A stretch of DNA of 64,000 nt from VAZQ01 sp963835165 (GCA_963835165.1 CAWIGD010000022.1:174676-238675), one strand, 5' to 3'; numbered from the stretch's first letter, positions 54,554 to 62,807 are shown. Notes: generated by a model from the letters alone, not told the origin. Program-made: numbers and translations.

Positions 54554-55852
54554 ATGTCTGGCAAGAGGTCCAGCACGCGAGCAGGCGAGGGGCCTGCGTG
54601 GTATCAGGCCGGGATCGCCCATGTCTGGCTGCCTTACGCGCAGATGAAGGCGGCACGCCCGCCCTTGCCGGTGGTCCGTACCCAAGGCTGCCGCATCGTG
54701 CTCGCCGACGGACGCGAACTCGTCGATGGGATCGCATCCTGGTGGACGGCCTGCCACGGCTATAACCATCCCCACATCCGGGAAGCGGTCGAGCGACAAC
54801 TTGCGCTGATGCCGCACGTCATGTTCGGCGGGCTCGCCCACGAGCAGGCGCTCACGCTGGCCCGACGGCTCGCAGCCCGCATGCCGGGCGATCTGACCCG
54901 CGTGTTCTTCTCCGACTCCGGCTCGGTCGCCGTCGAGGTCGCCATGAAGATGGCGGTGCAGTTCTGGCTGAACCAGGGCGTGCGCACGCGAAAGAAGTTT
55001 CTGGCCTTCACCCGGGCGTATCATGGCGATACCACGGGAGCGATGGCCGTCAGCGATTCCGACGTCGGCATGCACGCGATCTTCCGCGGCCTCCTGCCCG
55101 AGCAATACGTGATCGACCTGCCCGAGAACGCAGAGAGTGCCGCGGCCCTTACGCGCTTTCTCGAGCGCCATGCCGACGAGCTCGCCGGTATCATCGTCGA
55201 ACCGCTGGTTCAGGGGGCGGGGGGCATGCGTTTTCACGACCCGCCGGTGCTGCACCGGCTGCGAGACGCTGCGGACCGCTACCACCTGCTCCTGATCTTC
55301 GATGAAATCTTCACCGGCTTCGGCCGCACGGGCACTCTGTTCGCGTGCGAAACAGCTGACATCACGCCGGATATCGTCACGTTATCGAAAGCATTGACCG
55401 GCGGCACGCTGCCGCTCGCCGCCACCGTAGCCCGCGCCCGGGTCTTCGACGAATTCTGGTCCGACGACCCCAAGCATGCGCTGATGCATGGACCGACCTT
55501 TATGGCCAATCCGCTGGGCTGCGCCGCCGCCAACGCCTCGCTTGATCTATTCGAGTCCGAGCCGCGCCTGCAGCAGGTCGCCGCCATTGCGAGCGCGCTG
55601 GAGCGCGGCCTGGCGCCCTGCCGGGACCTGCCGGGGGTCAAAGGGGTCCGCGTAAAAGGCGCGATCGGAGTGGTCGAGCTTGAGCGCATCGACGATCTCG
55701 ACGGGTTGTGTGCACGGTTCGTGGAGGAGGGGGTCTTCGTGCGCCCGTTCGGCTCGATCGTCTATCTCACCCCCGCCTTCACGATCGGCGAGGATGAACT
55801 GGCGCGTTTGACTGACGCGGTTACCAAGGTCGTAGGCGCTCTCCGAGAATGA
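54554..55852 (+). CDS. bioA: Adenosylmethionine-8-amino-7-oxononanoate aminotransferase
   Basis: A 432-residue class III PLP aminotransferase. WWTACHGYNHPHIREAVERQL, SDSGSVAVEVAMKMAVQFW, FDEIFTGFGRTG and the PLP Lys in TLSKALTGGTLPLA are diagnostic for BioA, which converts KAPA to DAPA with SAM as amino donor. It is transcribed away from bioF and bioD, so the biotin genes form a divergent cluster; bioB and bioC are not in the window. Intact. Confidence 0.94.
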   Translation: MSGKRSSTRAGEGPAWYQAGIAHVWLPYAQMKAARPPLPVVRTQGCRIVLADGRELVDGIASWWTACHGYNHPHIREAVERQLALMPHVMFGGLAHEQALTLARRLAARMPGDLTRVFFSDSGSVAVEVAMKMAVQFWLNQGVRTRKKFLAFTRAYHGDTTGAMAVSDSDVGMHAIFRGLLPEQYVIDLPENAESAAALTRFLERHADELAGIIVEPLVQGAGGMRFHDPPVLHRLRDAADRYHLLLIFDEIFTGFGRTGTLFACETADITPDIVTLSKALTGGTLPLAATVARARVFDEFWSDDPKHALMHGPTFMANPLGCAAANASLDLFESEPRLQQVAAIASALERGLAPCRDLPGVKGVRVKGAIGVVELERIDDLDGLCARFVEEGVFVRPFGSIVYLTPAFTIGEDELARLTDAVTKVVGALRE

Positions 55853-55914
55853 CCTCGTCAGGGACACCGCCGGCCACGATGATGATGGCAGAGTGGTGAG
55901 GGCACGGGCGGCGG

Positions 55915-57291
55915 CTAGTATCCGACCGCCGTCCCATGCAGGTCGTATTCGTCCGCGCTCTCGATCCGAACTGTCGCGATCTCGCCCAGACGCAGCGGAC
56001 GGCGGCTTGCCACATATACCGCGCCGTCGATCTCGGGTGCGTCGCCTCGGCTGCGGCCCTTGGCCACCGCAGCGCCGGCGCCCCGATCCGGCATTGTGCT
56101 GTCCCGCGCGTAGACCTCGTCGATGATCACCTGCTGGCGGGTGCCCACCTTGCGCCTGAGACGACGTGCCGAAATCGCCTGCTGGTGCTGCATGAAGCGA
56201 TCCCAACGCTCCTGCTTCACCGCGTCGGGGACCAGCGTTGCGAGGTCGTTCGCAACAGCGCCCTTCACCGGCTCGTAGCGGAAGCAGCCGACGCGATCGA
56301 GCTCCGCCTGCTCAAGCCAATCCAGCAGCAACTGAAAATCCTCATCGCTCTCGCCGGGAAAGCCAACAATGAACGTCGAGCGGATCGTCAGGTCGGGACA
56401 GATTTCGCGCCAGCGCGCGATCCGCTCCAAAGTCTTTTCCTGTGCCGCCGGGCGCTTCATGCGCCGGAGCACGGCGGGTGCCGCGTGCTGGAATGGGATG
56501 TCGAGATAGGGCAGCACCTTGCCCTCGGCCATCAACGTGATGACGGCGTCCACGTGTGGGTAGGGATAGACGTAATGCAGCCGCACCCAGGCACCGAGTT
56601 CGCCAAGCGCGCGCGCCAAATCGAGAAATCTTGCTCGCACCGGGCGGCCTTTCCACTCGCTCGCGGCATATTTGAGGTCGATCCCATAGGCCGAGGTGTC
56701 CTGTGAAATGACCAGAAGTTCCTTCACCCCCGCTGCCACCAAGCGCTCGGCTTCGCGCAGTACGTCCGCGGCGGGCCGCGAAACGAGGTCGCCCCGCAAC
56801 TTCGGGATGATGCAGAAGCTGCAGCGATTGTTGCAGCCCTCGGAAATCTTCAGGTAGGCGTAATGCCGCGGCGTGAGCTTGATGCCTTCCGGCGGCAACA
56901 GATCGAGGAACGGATCGTGCTGCGGCGGCACCGCGCGATGGACGGCATTGACTACGCTCTCGTACTGCTGCGGGCCGGTGACAGCGAGAACGCTCGGATA
57001 ATGGGCGATGATCTTCTCGGGCTCCGCACCCATGCAGCCGGTGACGATCACCTTGCCGTTCGCTTGAACCGCCTGGCCGATAGCGGCCAGCGACTCGGCC
57101 TGGGAACTCTCCAGAAAGCCGCAGGTGTTGACGACCGCCACGTCGGCGCCCTCGTGCGCCCGGGTGAGCTCATAGCCTTCCGCCCGCAGGCGCGTGATGA
57201 TGCGCTCGCTGTCGACCAGCGCCTTCGGGCAGCCAAGCGAGACGAAGCTTACCTTCGGCGCGCGCGCGACATCGGAATTTCGCTTCTCCAT
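55915..57291 (-). CDS. rimO: Ribosomal protein S12 methylthiotransferase
   Basis: A 458-residue radical-SAM enzyme that thiomethylates Asp88 of ribosomal protein S12. The MTTase domain starts SLGCPKALVDSERI with NTCGF and TGCMG cysteines; the radical-SAM triad is EGCNNRCSFC; the C-terminus holds a TRAM domain. The ATG at 57291 gives a standard length (the frame opens 26 codons earlier). It is the last intact chromosomal gene before the accessory region. Confidence 0.95.
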   Translation of the reverse strand: MEKRNSDVARAPKVSFVSLGCPKALVDSERIITRLRAEGYELTRAHEGADVAVVNTCGFLESSQAESLAAIGQAVQANGKVIVTGCMGAEPEKIIAHYPSVLAVTGPQQYESVVNAVHRAVPPQHDPFLDLLPPEGIKLTPRHYAYLKISEGCNNRCSFCIIPKLRGDLVSRPAADVLREAERLVAAGVKELLVISQDTSAYGIDLKYAASEWKGRPVRARFLDLARALGELGAWVRLHYVYPYPHVDAVITLMAEGKVLPYLDIPFQHAAPAVLRRMKRPAAQEKTLERIARWREICPDLTIRSTFIVGFPGESDEDFQLLLDWLEQAELDRVGCFRYEPVKGAVANDLATLVPDAVKQERWDRFMQHQQAISARRLRRKVGTRQQVIIDEVYARDSTMPDRGAGAAVAKGRSRGDAPEIDGAVYVASRRPLRLGEIATVRIESADEYDLHGTAVGY

Positions 57292-57473
57292 ATGTGAGGG
57301 GCTACCCGAGCGCGAGAGTGGTAGCAAGCGATCATCGCGGTCGCAGCGCGGACGGGTGGACGCGCTCATCTCTGACGCGCTACAGCAGCGGCGAAATGCA
57401 AAGCAGGCGGCAGCAAACGAGACCTCAGCACAGCTTTTCCCCGGGAAAACTAAATTTGCATGTTGTCACTGTT

Positions 57474-57512
57474 GGAAGGGTGGCCGAGTGGTTTAAGGCA
57501 GCGGTCTTGAAA
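57474..57512 (+). pseudogene. 5' half of tRNA-Ser (UGA), truncated
   Basis: Bases 57474-57512 match the first 39 or so nucleotides of a tRNA-Ser(UGA): acceptor strand GGAAGGG, D-arm GGCCGAGTGGTTTAAGGC, anticodon stem GCGGT and loop CTTGAAA (anticodon TGA at 57508-57510). The next bases should be ACCGC to close the anticodon stem but read TTCGG. No variable arm, T-arm or CCCTTCC acceptor strand follows. The cut falls exactly at the 3' side of the anticodon loop, a known crossover site for tyrosine recombinases. Probably an island boundary. Confidence 0.8.
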
Positions 57513-57868
57513 TTCGGTTACCCCCGTTATGTTCTGTTCGGCCTGGTCGCGCTAAGTCCCGGTTTTTCGGGCCTAAATCGGCCGTTCAGCCCTCATCTCG
57601 TGCGACCTCAGTTCTGTCTCGTGCTGCCTAGTTCGGTAGCAAACGGGTAGCAAATCTGTTCACCGGCCGTTCGCACCCGAGGACGGCGCTTGACGGGAAT
57701 CCAAGGCCGCGCGCATCGTAAGCGCCCCGACCCGCCGTTTCGAGACGACGGGCCGGGACTTGCCACAACGCACCGGTGCAAGGCGCGTCATGACCGAAAC
57801 GATTCCTATCAAAAAACAGAACGGCTTGCCCTCCGGCTCAGAGAAAGTCGGCTTGCTACGAGCGCGCA
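57513..57868. other. Non-coding start of the accessory region
   Basis: About 350 bases after the broken tRNA with no convincing gene. A duplicated GTAGCAAA motif occurs at about 57636-57655, and a small inverted repeat (CCCGG ... CCGGG-like) at 57556-57580. No integrase gene is seen on either strand here. Confidence 0.4.
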
Positions 57869-58161
57869 ATGGACGACACCAGCAAGAAAGAGCAACCCGC
57901 CGTCCGACGGGTAGGGTGGGAGCGTCGGTTTCTCGCCGCGAGGGTGATCGTCCCACCCGATGTGGCTGAGCACCTGAACACTGACGCAATGGCCGTGCTC
58001 GCTGTCATTCGAAATGAAGCCCAGGCGAGCGGGAAATGTTCACTCCCTTTGGCACGGATCGCTGAGCGCGCCAACATCGGAAGGGCCAAGGCGCGTGCCG
58101 TCGGCTCTCGGAAGGCCTCGGACGGATCACTCGGGCACGCCCGATCAACGCGTATCGTTAA
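57869..58161 (+). pseudogene. Small winged-helix-like protein with a frameshift
   Basis: The first 74 residues (VIVPPDVAEHLNTDAMAVLAVIRNE, LARIAERANIGRAKARAV) resemble a common Alphaproteobacterial HTH protein in which an N-terminal helix pair precedes a recognition helix. Just after KARAV the open frame changes to low-quality residues and ends at 58186. A shift of one base gives RLSEGLGRITRARPINAYR and a stop at 58159-58161, which is the expected end of the wing. The gene is therefore frameshifted near 58110. Confidence 0.55.
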
Positions 58162-58287
58162 CCGGGGCGTCACGTCCCGCTGTTGAGCAACGCAATCGAG
58201 TTTCACCGCACAGTTATGCGGTGGTTACATCGCGTGAATGAACCGTCTTTTGCGGCCGGCCGCGACGGTGGATCGCCCCGGCCGGCC

Positions 58288-58332
58288 CGTCATTTGCACC
58301 CCACGGGGCTGGCGGGGGGCCAGCAAATGACG
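58288..58332. repeat. Perfect 10-base inverted repeat around a G-rich loop
   Basis: CGTCATTTGC at 58288-58297 and its exact complement GCAAATGACG at 58323-58332 flank a 25-base loop that is very G/C rich (it contains CCCC and a GGGGGG run). It could be an intrinsic terminator without U-tract, an operator, or the scar of a small element. Confidence 0.6.
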
Positions 58333-58802
58333 ATAGAATAATATCAAATTTCGCTACGGTTCGTACAACGCGGCGCGGTCAGACCCCTGTCTGGCGGACG
58401 ACCACCGTCCTCTCGCATAATGACGCAGCGTGCCTCCAAGTGAGAGCGAAGTCGATGAGCGTATTTTTCGCGTCCTCAGTCTTGGCTTGGCGGGACCACC
58501 GCGTCGCCTCTTCGGCATACTCCCGGAAACTGATCAGCCTTTGACATTGATGCGCTCCGAGTTCTTGAGCACCCTAGTGTGGAACCTGCGCCAATTTGGC
58601 GGTGACTGTCGGTACAAGATTGCTCACTCTTGGTTGGACCCGATGGTCAATCCGGTACAGACAGCGCTCGGCTGTCCCCCTTAGGACTGAGGCGCTCGCG
58701 TACCCCATTAACGGGGCTGAGCGTTGAGATCGTTCTGGCCCCAGCTTCGAGCAGGGCTTTTCTTTATGCCTTGCGGGCCGAGGGAGAAACAAAGTGACGA
58801 GA

Positions 58803-58825
58803 CCCCCCGGCAGGCTTCCGGGGGG
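58803..58825. terminator. GC hairpin, possible terminator
   Basis: Eight-base perfect stem CCCCCCGG / CCGGGGGG with a seven-base loop CAGGCTT. Downstream on the plus strand is CTGCTTGCTCTTT, a weak U-rich tail. It may terminate plus-strand transcripts from the preceding region, though no gene upstream is recognised. Confidence 0.45.
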
Positions 58826-59270
58826 CTGCTTGCTCTTTGGAAGTCGGAACCTTTCGCCTGCGCGATAGCCCTGCTCCGATTAGGAGGCGCCGCCATGGAC
58901 GCAATGGGCGACGCGCGCGCGCGTTCGAGCCGGGCGACGCGCGACCGGCGGCCTCTTCGCCGGCGAGGCGTCGCCTACGAAACGATCATCTGGTCGGCCC
59001 TGTCGCGCAGGTCCGGGAACTCCGGGGCCTTGTGGGGGCGAGTTCCAGAACGGTGGCTCGACACGGCTTGCTGGCGAAGACTGAGTCTTCGTGGACCTTG
59101 CTGGGTGTGATTGGAGAACAACGCCGTATCCCTGACCAAACTCTGGCGAGCCCTGGTGCGGAAATGCGACATCCAGGACGCTCCGGGCCTCACTCGATTT
59201 GGGAAACACGATAGCCGAACGCGGCAACCATGCTGTGCAGAGACGAGACGATGAGGTCCGCCAGAAGGCG

Positions 59271-59323
59271 AAGGAGCTTGGGCTCGTCGAGCGCCCAAAG
59301 GAGCTTGGGCTCGTCGAGCGCCC
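59271..59323. repeat. Two-copy 27-base tandem repeat
   Basis: A 26-base identical segment occurs at 59271-59296 and again at 59298-59323, giving a period of 27. Read on plus it encodes KELGLVERP twice before a stop, as if it were the end of a protein, but the upstream part of that frame has no recognisable homology. Confidence 0.65.
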
Positions 59324-59375
59324 AAAAATCTAAAATCGGGTGACCAGGCAGGCTGTTATTCGCCTAAAAGAAAAT

Positions 59376-59393
59376 GCCCCGCCGAAGCGGGGC
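59376..59393 (-). terminator. Intrinsic terminator of the minus-strand accessory genes
   Basis: Stem GCCCCGC / GCGGGGC with a CGAA loop as seen on plus; read on minus the hairpin is followed directly by ATTTTCTTTT, a good U-tract. It lies just past the last minus-strand accessory gene (stop at 59447) and would end that transcript. A second 7-base palindrome (GTTTGAG / CTCAAAC) sits beside it at about 59409-59428. Confidence 0.8.
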
Positions 59394-59446
59394 AAGACAC
59401 CTAGAGGGTTTGAGAACACCCTCAAACATATTCCCTGTGTTCGTAT

Positions 59447-59753
59447 CTAACGATATTCCAGCTGTGTTCTGTATCTCCTGATTTTAGGGCACACCTCTTC
59501 CAGCTTCGCCCACGCCAGCCATTGCCGCCAGCTCGCCTCGAACTCGGCCTTTGCCGCCTGCAGCGTGGCCACGCGGTTATCTGTGCGTAGGCTCTCCGGC
59601 TTACCGGGAAAGTGCAACGCCCAAAACCACCGTAGATGCTCGGGGCCGCCTCGAACTTCATAGATGCGGCCAATATTCCGCTCGCCACAGTAGACGGTGT
59701 AATCAGGCCGGTCCTTGTCGATCCCGGAGCCGAGGCCGGTCGCTGAGCGGCAT
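59447..59753 (-). pseudogene. Conserved hypothetical protein with a 5' frameshift
   Basis: The segment from about 59726 to the TAG at 59447 encodes a coherent protein with no ATG of its own: GIDKDRPDYTVYCGERNIGR, then IYEVRGGPEHLRWFWALHFP, then many Ala/Glu/Trp residues ending TQLEYR. The pattern is that of a small conserved hypothetical of Bradyrhizobium-type islands. The nearest good start, ATG at 59753 (MPLSDRPRL), is in another frame, so a one-base shift at about 59725-59735 is needed. Function unknown. Confidence 0.5.
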
Positions 59754-59782
59754 GGTGTTATTCCGGCCCAGGTGGCGACATT

Positions 59783-59995
59783 TCAAGTTAAGTCTGGAGA
59801 TTGTTCTGTGCCTGAAGAAACCTGGGGGACGATTTTCACCTGAAGCTCCAAATTCTCAATCTTGGACTGCTCGACGGCAATCTGCTTATGGATGTACTCG
59901 CGCTCAAGGTCCGTGAGATGTGTCGCGAGAAGCCGCGAGTAGCGAAGGATATTCCGCCTGTGGCCCATGATCTTGGCCGTCACGTGGTCAGTCAT
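59783..59995 (-). CDS. Small conserved hypothetical protein
   Basis: A 70-residue basic helical protein (MTDHVTAKIMGHRRNILRYSRLLATHLTDLEREYIHKQIAVEQSKIE...). It looks like a short coiled or two-helix protein of the kind frequent in rhizobial genomic islands. No function is known to me. Its start overlaps the end of the following minus-strand frame by eight bases. Confidence 0.6.
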   Translation of the reverse strand: MTDHVTAKIMGHRRNILRYSRLLATHLTDLEREYIHKQIAVEQSKIENLELQVKIVPQVSSGTEQSPDLT

Positions 59996-60314
59996 CTTTC
60001 ATCACCATGTCCAGATGGTCGGAGCTGTTCCTTTCAAAAGTGGAGGGGCAGGAACTTTGCCGCCGAACGAGATATCGCCAGCCGATGACGACTTCAAGGG
60101 GGTGGTTGCCGTGCGCGTCATTGGCGTTGGTCGCCCTGGCCGTCCGGTCTATCTGCATGAAGACTCTGCAATTACTAAGCGGCACTCCTTGCAAACGATG
60201 TCTATTGAAATCGTGGTCAATGTAGGCATCAGCCTTCACAACCTCGAAATGAGCCAGTTGGACCCTTCTACATGTCGGGCAATAAACATTGGGGAAGTTG
60301 TCAAGATAGGCCAT
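59988..60314 (-). pseudogene. Small CPTC/CKEC zinc-ribbon protein, frameshifted
   Basis: The open frame gives 108 residues beginning MAYLDNFPNVYCPTCRRVQLAHFEVVKADAY, with one CxxC knuckle. After HDF the sequence turns to unstructured residues. If one T of the run GATTTCAATA (near 60213) is removed, the frame continues as SIDIVCKECRLVIAESSCR and stops at 60149-60151, supplying the second CxxC and a normal 54-residue length. The protein was therefore a two-knuckle zinc ribbon before the frameshift. The start overlaps the upstream gene. Confidence 0.6.
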
Positions 60315-60465
60315 CCCCGGCCCCCGATCGTGCCGCTGGCAGCTTGCCAGCTAGCTCAGGCCACACCTGTTCGACCACGGTTCGCAATTCGTCCGATATG
60401 ACTTCGATCGTCTCGCTCGCTAAAAGGGACCGGTGAAGGGATTGCAGTTCGGCCGGCATCAGCAT
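60301..60465 (-). CDS. Small conserved hypothetical protein
   Basis: A 54-residue acidic helical protein (MLMPAELQSLHRSLL, then ASETIEVISDELRTVVEQVW). A purine-rich AGGGGGC site precedes the ATG. It overlaps the next gene by 14 bases, so the two were probably translated together. Homologues occur in similar Bradyrhizobium accessory segments next to the zinc-ribbon gene; function unknown. No frameshift is needed here. Confidence 0.55.
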   Translation of the reverse strand: MLMPAELQSLHRSLLASETIEVISDELRTVVEQVWPELAGKLPAARSGAGDGLS

Positions 60466-60626
60466 CCTGCCCCCTACGAGGCGAGGTTCGTAAGAAAAGC
60501 GTTTTTGATTGCCCCTTCTGGGGCCTAGTAATACGCCCTTTCTTGATCATTGCGGCCTCCTGGCGCTTCGGCCTTCTCGCGTTCTGCAAAACGCCGCTGT
60601 TATCTTGGTGGTTCCCTACCACAGCT

Positions 60627-61190
60627 TCACTTGCGCCAGTCCTCCTCCGTCTCCCGCCTGACTGCAGGCGCCTCCGGATTCTTAAACTTGAGCCAGTCCG
60701 TAGAACGCCCAGATCGATAGCGCGATCCCAGCCGCTTCGAGACGATCCCCTCGAGCCCCATCTTGCAAGCGTGGCGGAACACGGCCTCGCCGTCGTCATG
60801 CTCCAGGTGCTCGTTCAGGCGCACACCGGGACGGCTCTTGCGAAGGATGCTGGCCAGCGTCGCCTTGCGGACCTCGATGGGCTCCCGGCGTAGGTCGTCG
60901 CCATTCAGCTCCAGCAGGTCGAAGGCATAGAGGAACGCCTGGGGCTCGTTCCGCCTGTGCCGTAGCAACTGGAAGGTGGCCAACCCCCGTTCGTCGCAGC
61001 ACACGACCTCGCCATCGATCAGACAGGACCGCACCTTGAGGTGGTTCACGGCGTCAACCACGAGCGGGAAGCGAGTTGTCCAGTCGTTGCCCTCGCGCCG
61101 GGCCATGAGCCGGTAGCCGTCGTGCTTGACCTCGTGAAATCCAGTTGGCGTCAGGCAGGGGCTTCTAGGCAGGGGATGGATGAGGTTCAA
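60627..61190 (-). CDS. ATP-dependent DNA ligase catalytic-domain protein, internally shortened
   Basis: A 187-residue LigC/LigD-type adenylation domain. The nucleophile motif is EVKHDGYR (Lys), then SCLIDGEVVCCDERG, AFLYAFDLLELNGDDLRREPIE, GLEGIVSKRLGSRYRSG and WLKFKNPEAPAVRRE (motifs III-V). Compared with the usual single-domain rhizobial ligase it is short between DGYR and GNDW, where about ten residues are missing, and abbreviated before FHEV. No OB-fold follows. It may be a minimal or defective paralogue of a Ku/LigD non-homologous end-joining ligase; no ku gene is visible. Confidence 0.75.
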   Translation of the reverse strand: MNLIHPLPRSPCLTPTGFHEVKHDGYRLMARREGNDWTTRFPLVVDAVNHLKVRSCLIDGEVVCCDERGLATFQLLRHRRNEPQAFLYAFDLLELNGDDLRREPIEVRKATLASILRKSRPGVRLNEHLEHDDGEAVFRHACKMGLEGIVSKRLGSRYRSGRSTDWLKFKNPEAPAVRRETEEDWRK

Positions 61191-61244
61191 TAAAAAGCAA
61201 CGGGGAAGTGCTGCCGTGGTTCGTGTGCCAACCGTGAGTTGAGT

Positions 61245-61688
61245 TCATCTGGGCCGCTCGGGTGACAGCATCCGGGCGGCCCCTACGCGCTCCAACTTGG
61301 CAAGGCCAAGCTCACGCCGAAGGCAGCCACATGAGCGCGTTCCATTGCGACGGCGCAGCCGCTCCCCCGGTAGCACTAATTCCTTGCCGCAACGGCACCG
61401 GCACAGGAACAGAGCTGCGCTCATGTTACCGTAGAGCTGCTGTGAACCGGCGCGTGCCAGAACCGTGAGCCGACCGACCACTTGGCCGACCATGTCAATG
61501 GCGGTTTTGGCACCGGCCTCGACGCCGCGCTGTTGACCGCAGCCGCAACTCCGCGTGTCTCCGGCCCGCAAATGAGCCGCGCGCACCACTTTTTGTTGGC
61601 CGCAATCACATTGGCACCGGAACCGGGCGTATTGATCAACCCGTACCTGTTCGAGCACGGTCAGTTGGCCAAAGCGCTGGCCTATCAC
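61245..61688 (-). CDS. Tandem zinc-binding (CxCxCG...CGC) protein, phage-like
   Basis: A 147-residue protein built from two copies of a module. Copy one reads GQRFGQLTVLEQV ... CQCDCGQQKVV ... HLRAGDTRSCGC; copy two reads GQVVGRLTVLARAG ... CRCRCGKELVLPG ... GTRSCGCLRRE. Each copy has a CxCxCG pair and a terminal SCGC, so each probably holds one zinc. This module is common as the N-terminal part of phage and plasmid HNH/AP2-type proteins; a double copy without a nuclease part is unusual. The GTG start at 61688 is not secure, since the frame is open further upstream. Confidence 0.55.
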   Translation of the reverse strand: MIGQRFGQLTVLEQVRVDQYARFRCQCDCGQQKVVRAAHLRAGDTRSCGCGQQRGVEAGAKTAIDMVGQVVGRLTVLARAGSQQLYGNMSAALFLCRCRCGKELVLPGERLRRRNGTRSCGCLRRELGLAKLERVGAARMLSPERPR

Positions 61689-61822
61689 GTTCTCCTCCGG
61701 GTAGGTGGGGCGGCCCAGCGGGAAGGAATGGCCCGCCAGACCGCCCCGGAGGCGCTCGGTGCGTTCGTTCGGGAGGGGTTGAGGGCCCCCGTTCGGGAAA
61801 ACGTACCAGCGGCCATCTCTGG

Positions 61823-62176
61823 TTATCCCGAGCCGCTGGCGTGGGTAATCCAGCGTGCGGTTGAACTCCTCCTCCGGCCCGGCTTCTTGCGCAACAGGGC
61901 CTTCGCCACCACCCTGGCATCCTCACCCTCCAGCATGGTGCGGCTGCCGACATACCCGCCGCTCGCATTGGTGACCGTCACGACCTTGCCGTCGATGCTG
62001 TACCAACCCTCGGCGATCTCGCCGGGATCATCGTCATCGCGGCACTGGCGGACCTGCACCGAGATGGGGGTTTCGACCACGGGCTGCTGGGGTTCCTTCT
62101 CGAATAACCTCTTCCTCGATGACCTCGGTAGTTGGCGAGCGCGTCGGCAGGTATGGCGGCGCTGTGGGGCTTCCAC
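61823..62176 (-). pseudogene. Conserved hypothetical protein, frameshifted at both ends
   Basis: The middle of this frame is coherent: VRQCRDDDDPGEIAEGWYSI, then DGKVVTVTNASGGYVGSRTM and EGEDARVVAKALLRKK, a family frequent in Bradyrhizobium. The first 32 codons look like out-of-frame sequence. At the end, RKKPG is followed by non-conserved residues, whereas shifting one base gives EEEFNRTLDYPRQRLG, the usual ending. At least one frameshift lies at about 61885. Confidence 0.45.
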
Positions 62177-62217
62177 GGTTCGCGTTGAGCTCTCCCGCTT
62201 CCCCTGTGCCTCCGGAC

Positions 62218-62437
62218 GCCTGTTTTGACGAGTGTTACACTGAACACCACTTCGCGCTGATCACCGCTGTCGCGTAACTCTTTCAGCGCGTCGGCCTTGG
62301 CTTCCTCGACCTTGGTGCGAGCTTCAGCTTCAGACTTCTGCCATGACGCACAGCGGCACGCTGACGATCTGGCCCGCCTCGATTTTCTCAGCAAGGCGAC
62401 GTTTCACCTCGCTCTCAAGCCGTGCGAGGAGTTGCAT
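62218..62437 (-). pseudogene. Small conserved hypothetical protein split by a frameshift
   Basis: The ATG at 62437 opens MQLLARLESEVKRRLAEK and continues through IEAGQIVSVPLCVMAEV to a stop at 62330. The remainder of the expected protein follows in a different frame: QKSEAEARTKVEEAKADALK, then DQREVVFSVTLVKTG, to about 62220. The join is at about 62340, where one base must be gained or lost. Confidence 0.5.
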
Positions 62438-62459
62438 GGAGTTTTTCAATGTCGTCCAT

Positions 62460-62807
62460 TCAGAAGCTTCTGCTCCGGGGCCATATTTCAATCGCCTGCT
62501 CCTGCCGAGCGGCCAGGGCGCGTTCACGCAGCATTGAAATCATGTGGTCCAATTCGGCGTCGTCCAGGTCGGCGACCGTGCGGTTTCGAAGCAAGGAAGC
62601 TCTTTTGGCAGTACCGAAACCATCAGTCTGCAATTATTCTGCCGGCCGCTCCATCCGCATGATCCTGAGTGCAGCCTGACCACCCTCCTGCCAATCGGCG
62701 AATAGGTCTTCCAAGAGGTGCTTGCACAGCTTGGTGCGCGAGCCGGCAGGACGGCCGGCTCCATTGCCGTTACGCGACCACTGGTTTCCCGGTTGAAACT
62801 TGGGCAT
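62460..62807 (-). pseudogene. DUF5681/terminase-small-subunit-like gene with two frameshifts
   Basis: The start MPKFQPGNQWSRNGNGAGR, then PAGSRTKLCKHLLEDLFADW and EGGQAALRIMRMERPAE, has the PG...GRPAGSRTK signature of the DUF5681/small-terminase-like family. It then hits a TAA at about 62634. In another frame the expected next segment LMVSVLPKELP appears, and the first frame resumes as RNRTVADLDDAELDHMISML, then RERALAARQEQAIEIW, ending at 62460. Two compensating indels within about 50 bases are needed. Confidence 0.6.

Larger units (their letters stand above)
58187..59446. other. Accessory stretch with repeats and hairpins but no confident gene
   Basis: About 1.26 kb between the HTH fragment and the minus-strand gene set. 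Open frames of 60-130 codons exist on both strands (for example 58430-58684 and 58724-59110 on plus) but none has recognisable features. Structural elements here are listed separately: an inverted repeat at 58288-58332, a hairpin at 58803-58825, a 27-base tandem repeat at 59271-59323 and a terminator at 59376-59393. Confidence 0.4.

Noticed and set aside
58430..58684. 84-codon GTG-start frame in the accessory region
   Set aside because: No ribosome site, no recognisable motif and no support from overlapping conservation.
61482..62228. 248-codon plus-strand frame
   Set aside because: Opposite the zinc-module and hypothetical genes, whose minus-strand translations contain recognisable motifs.
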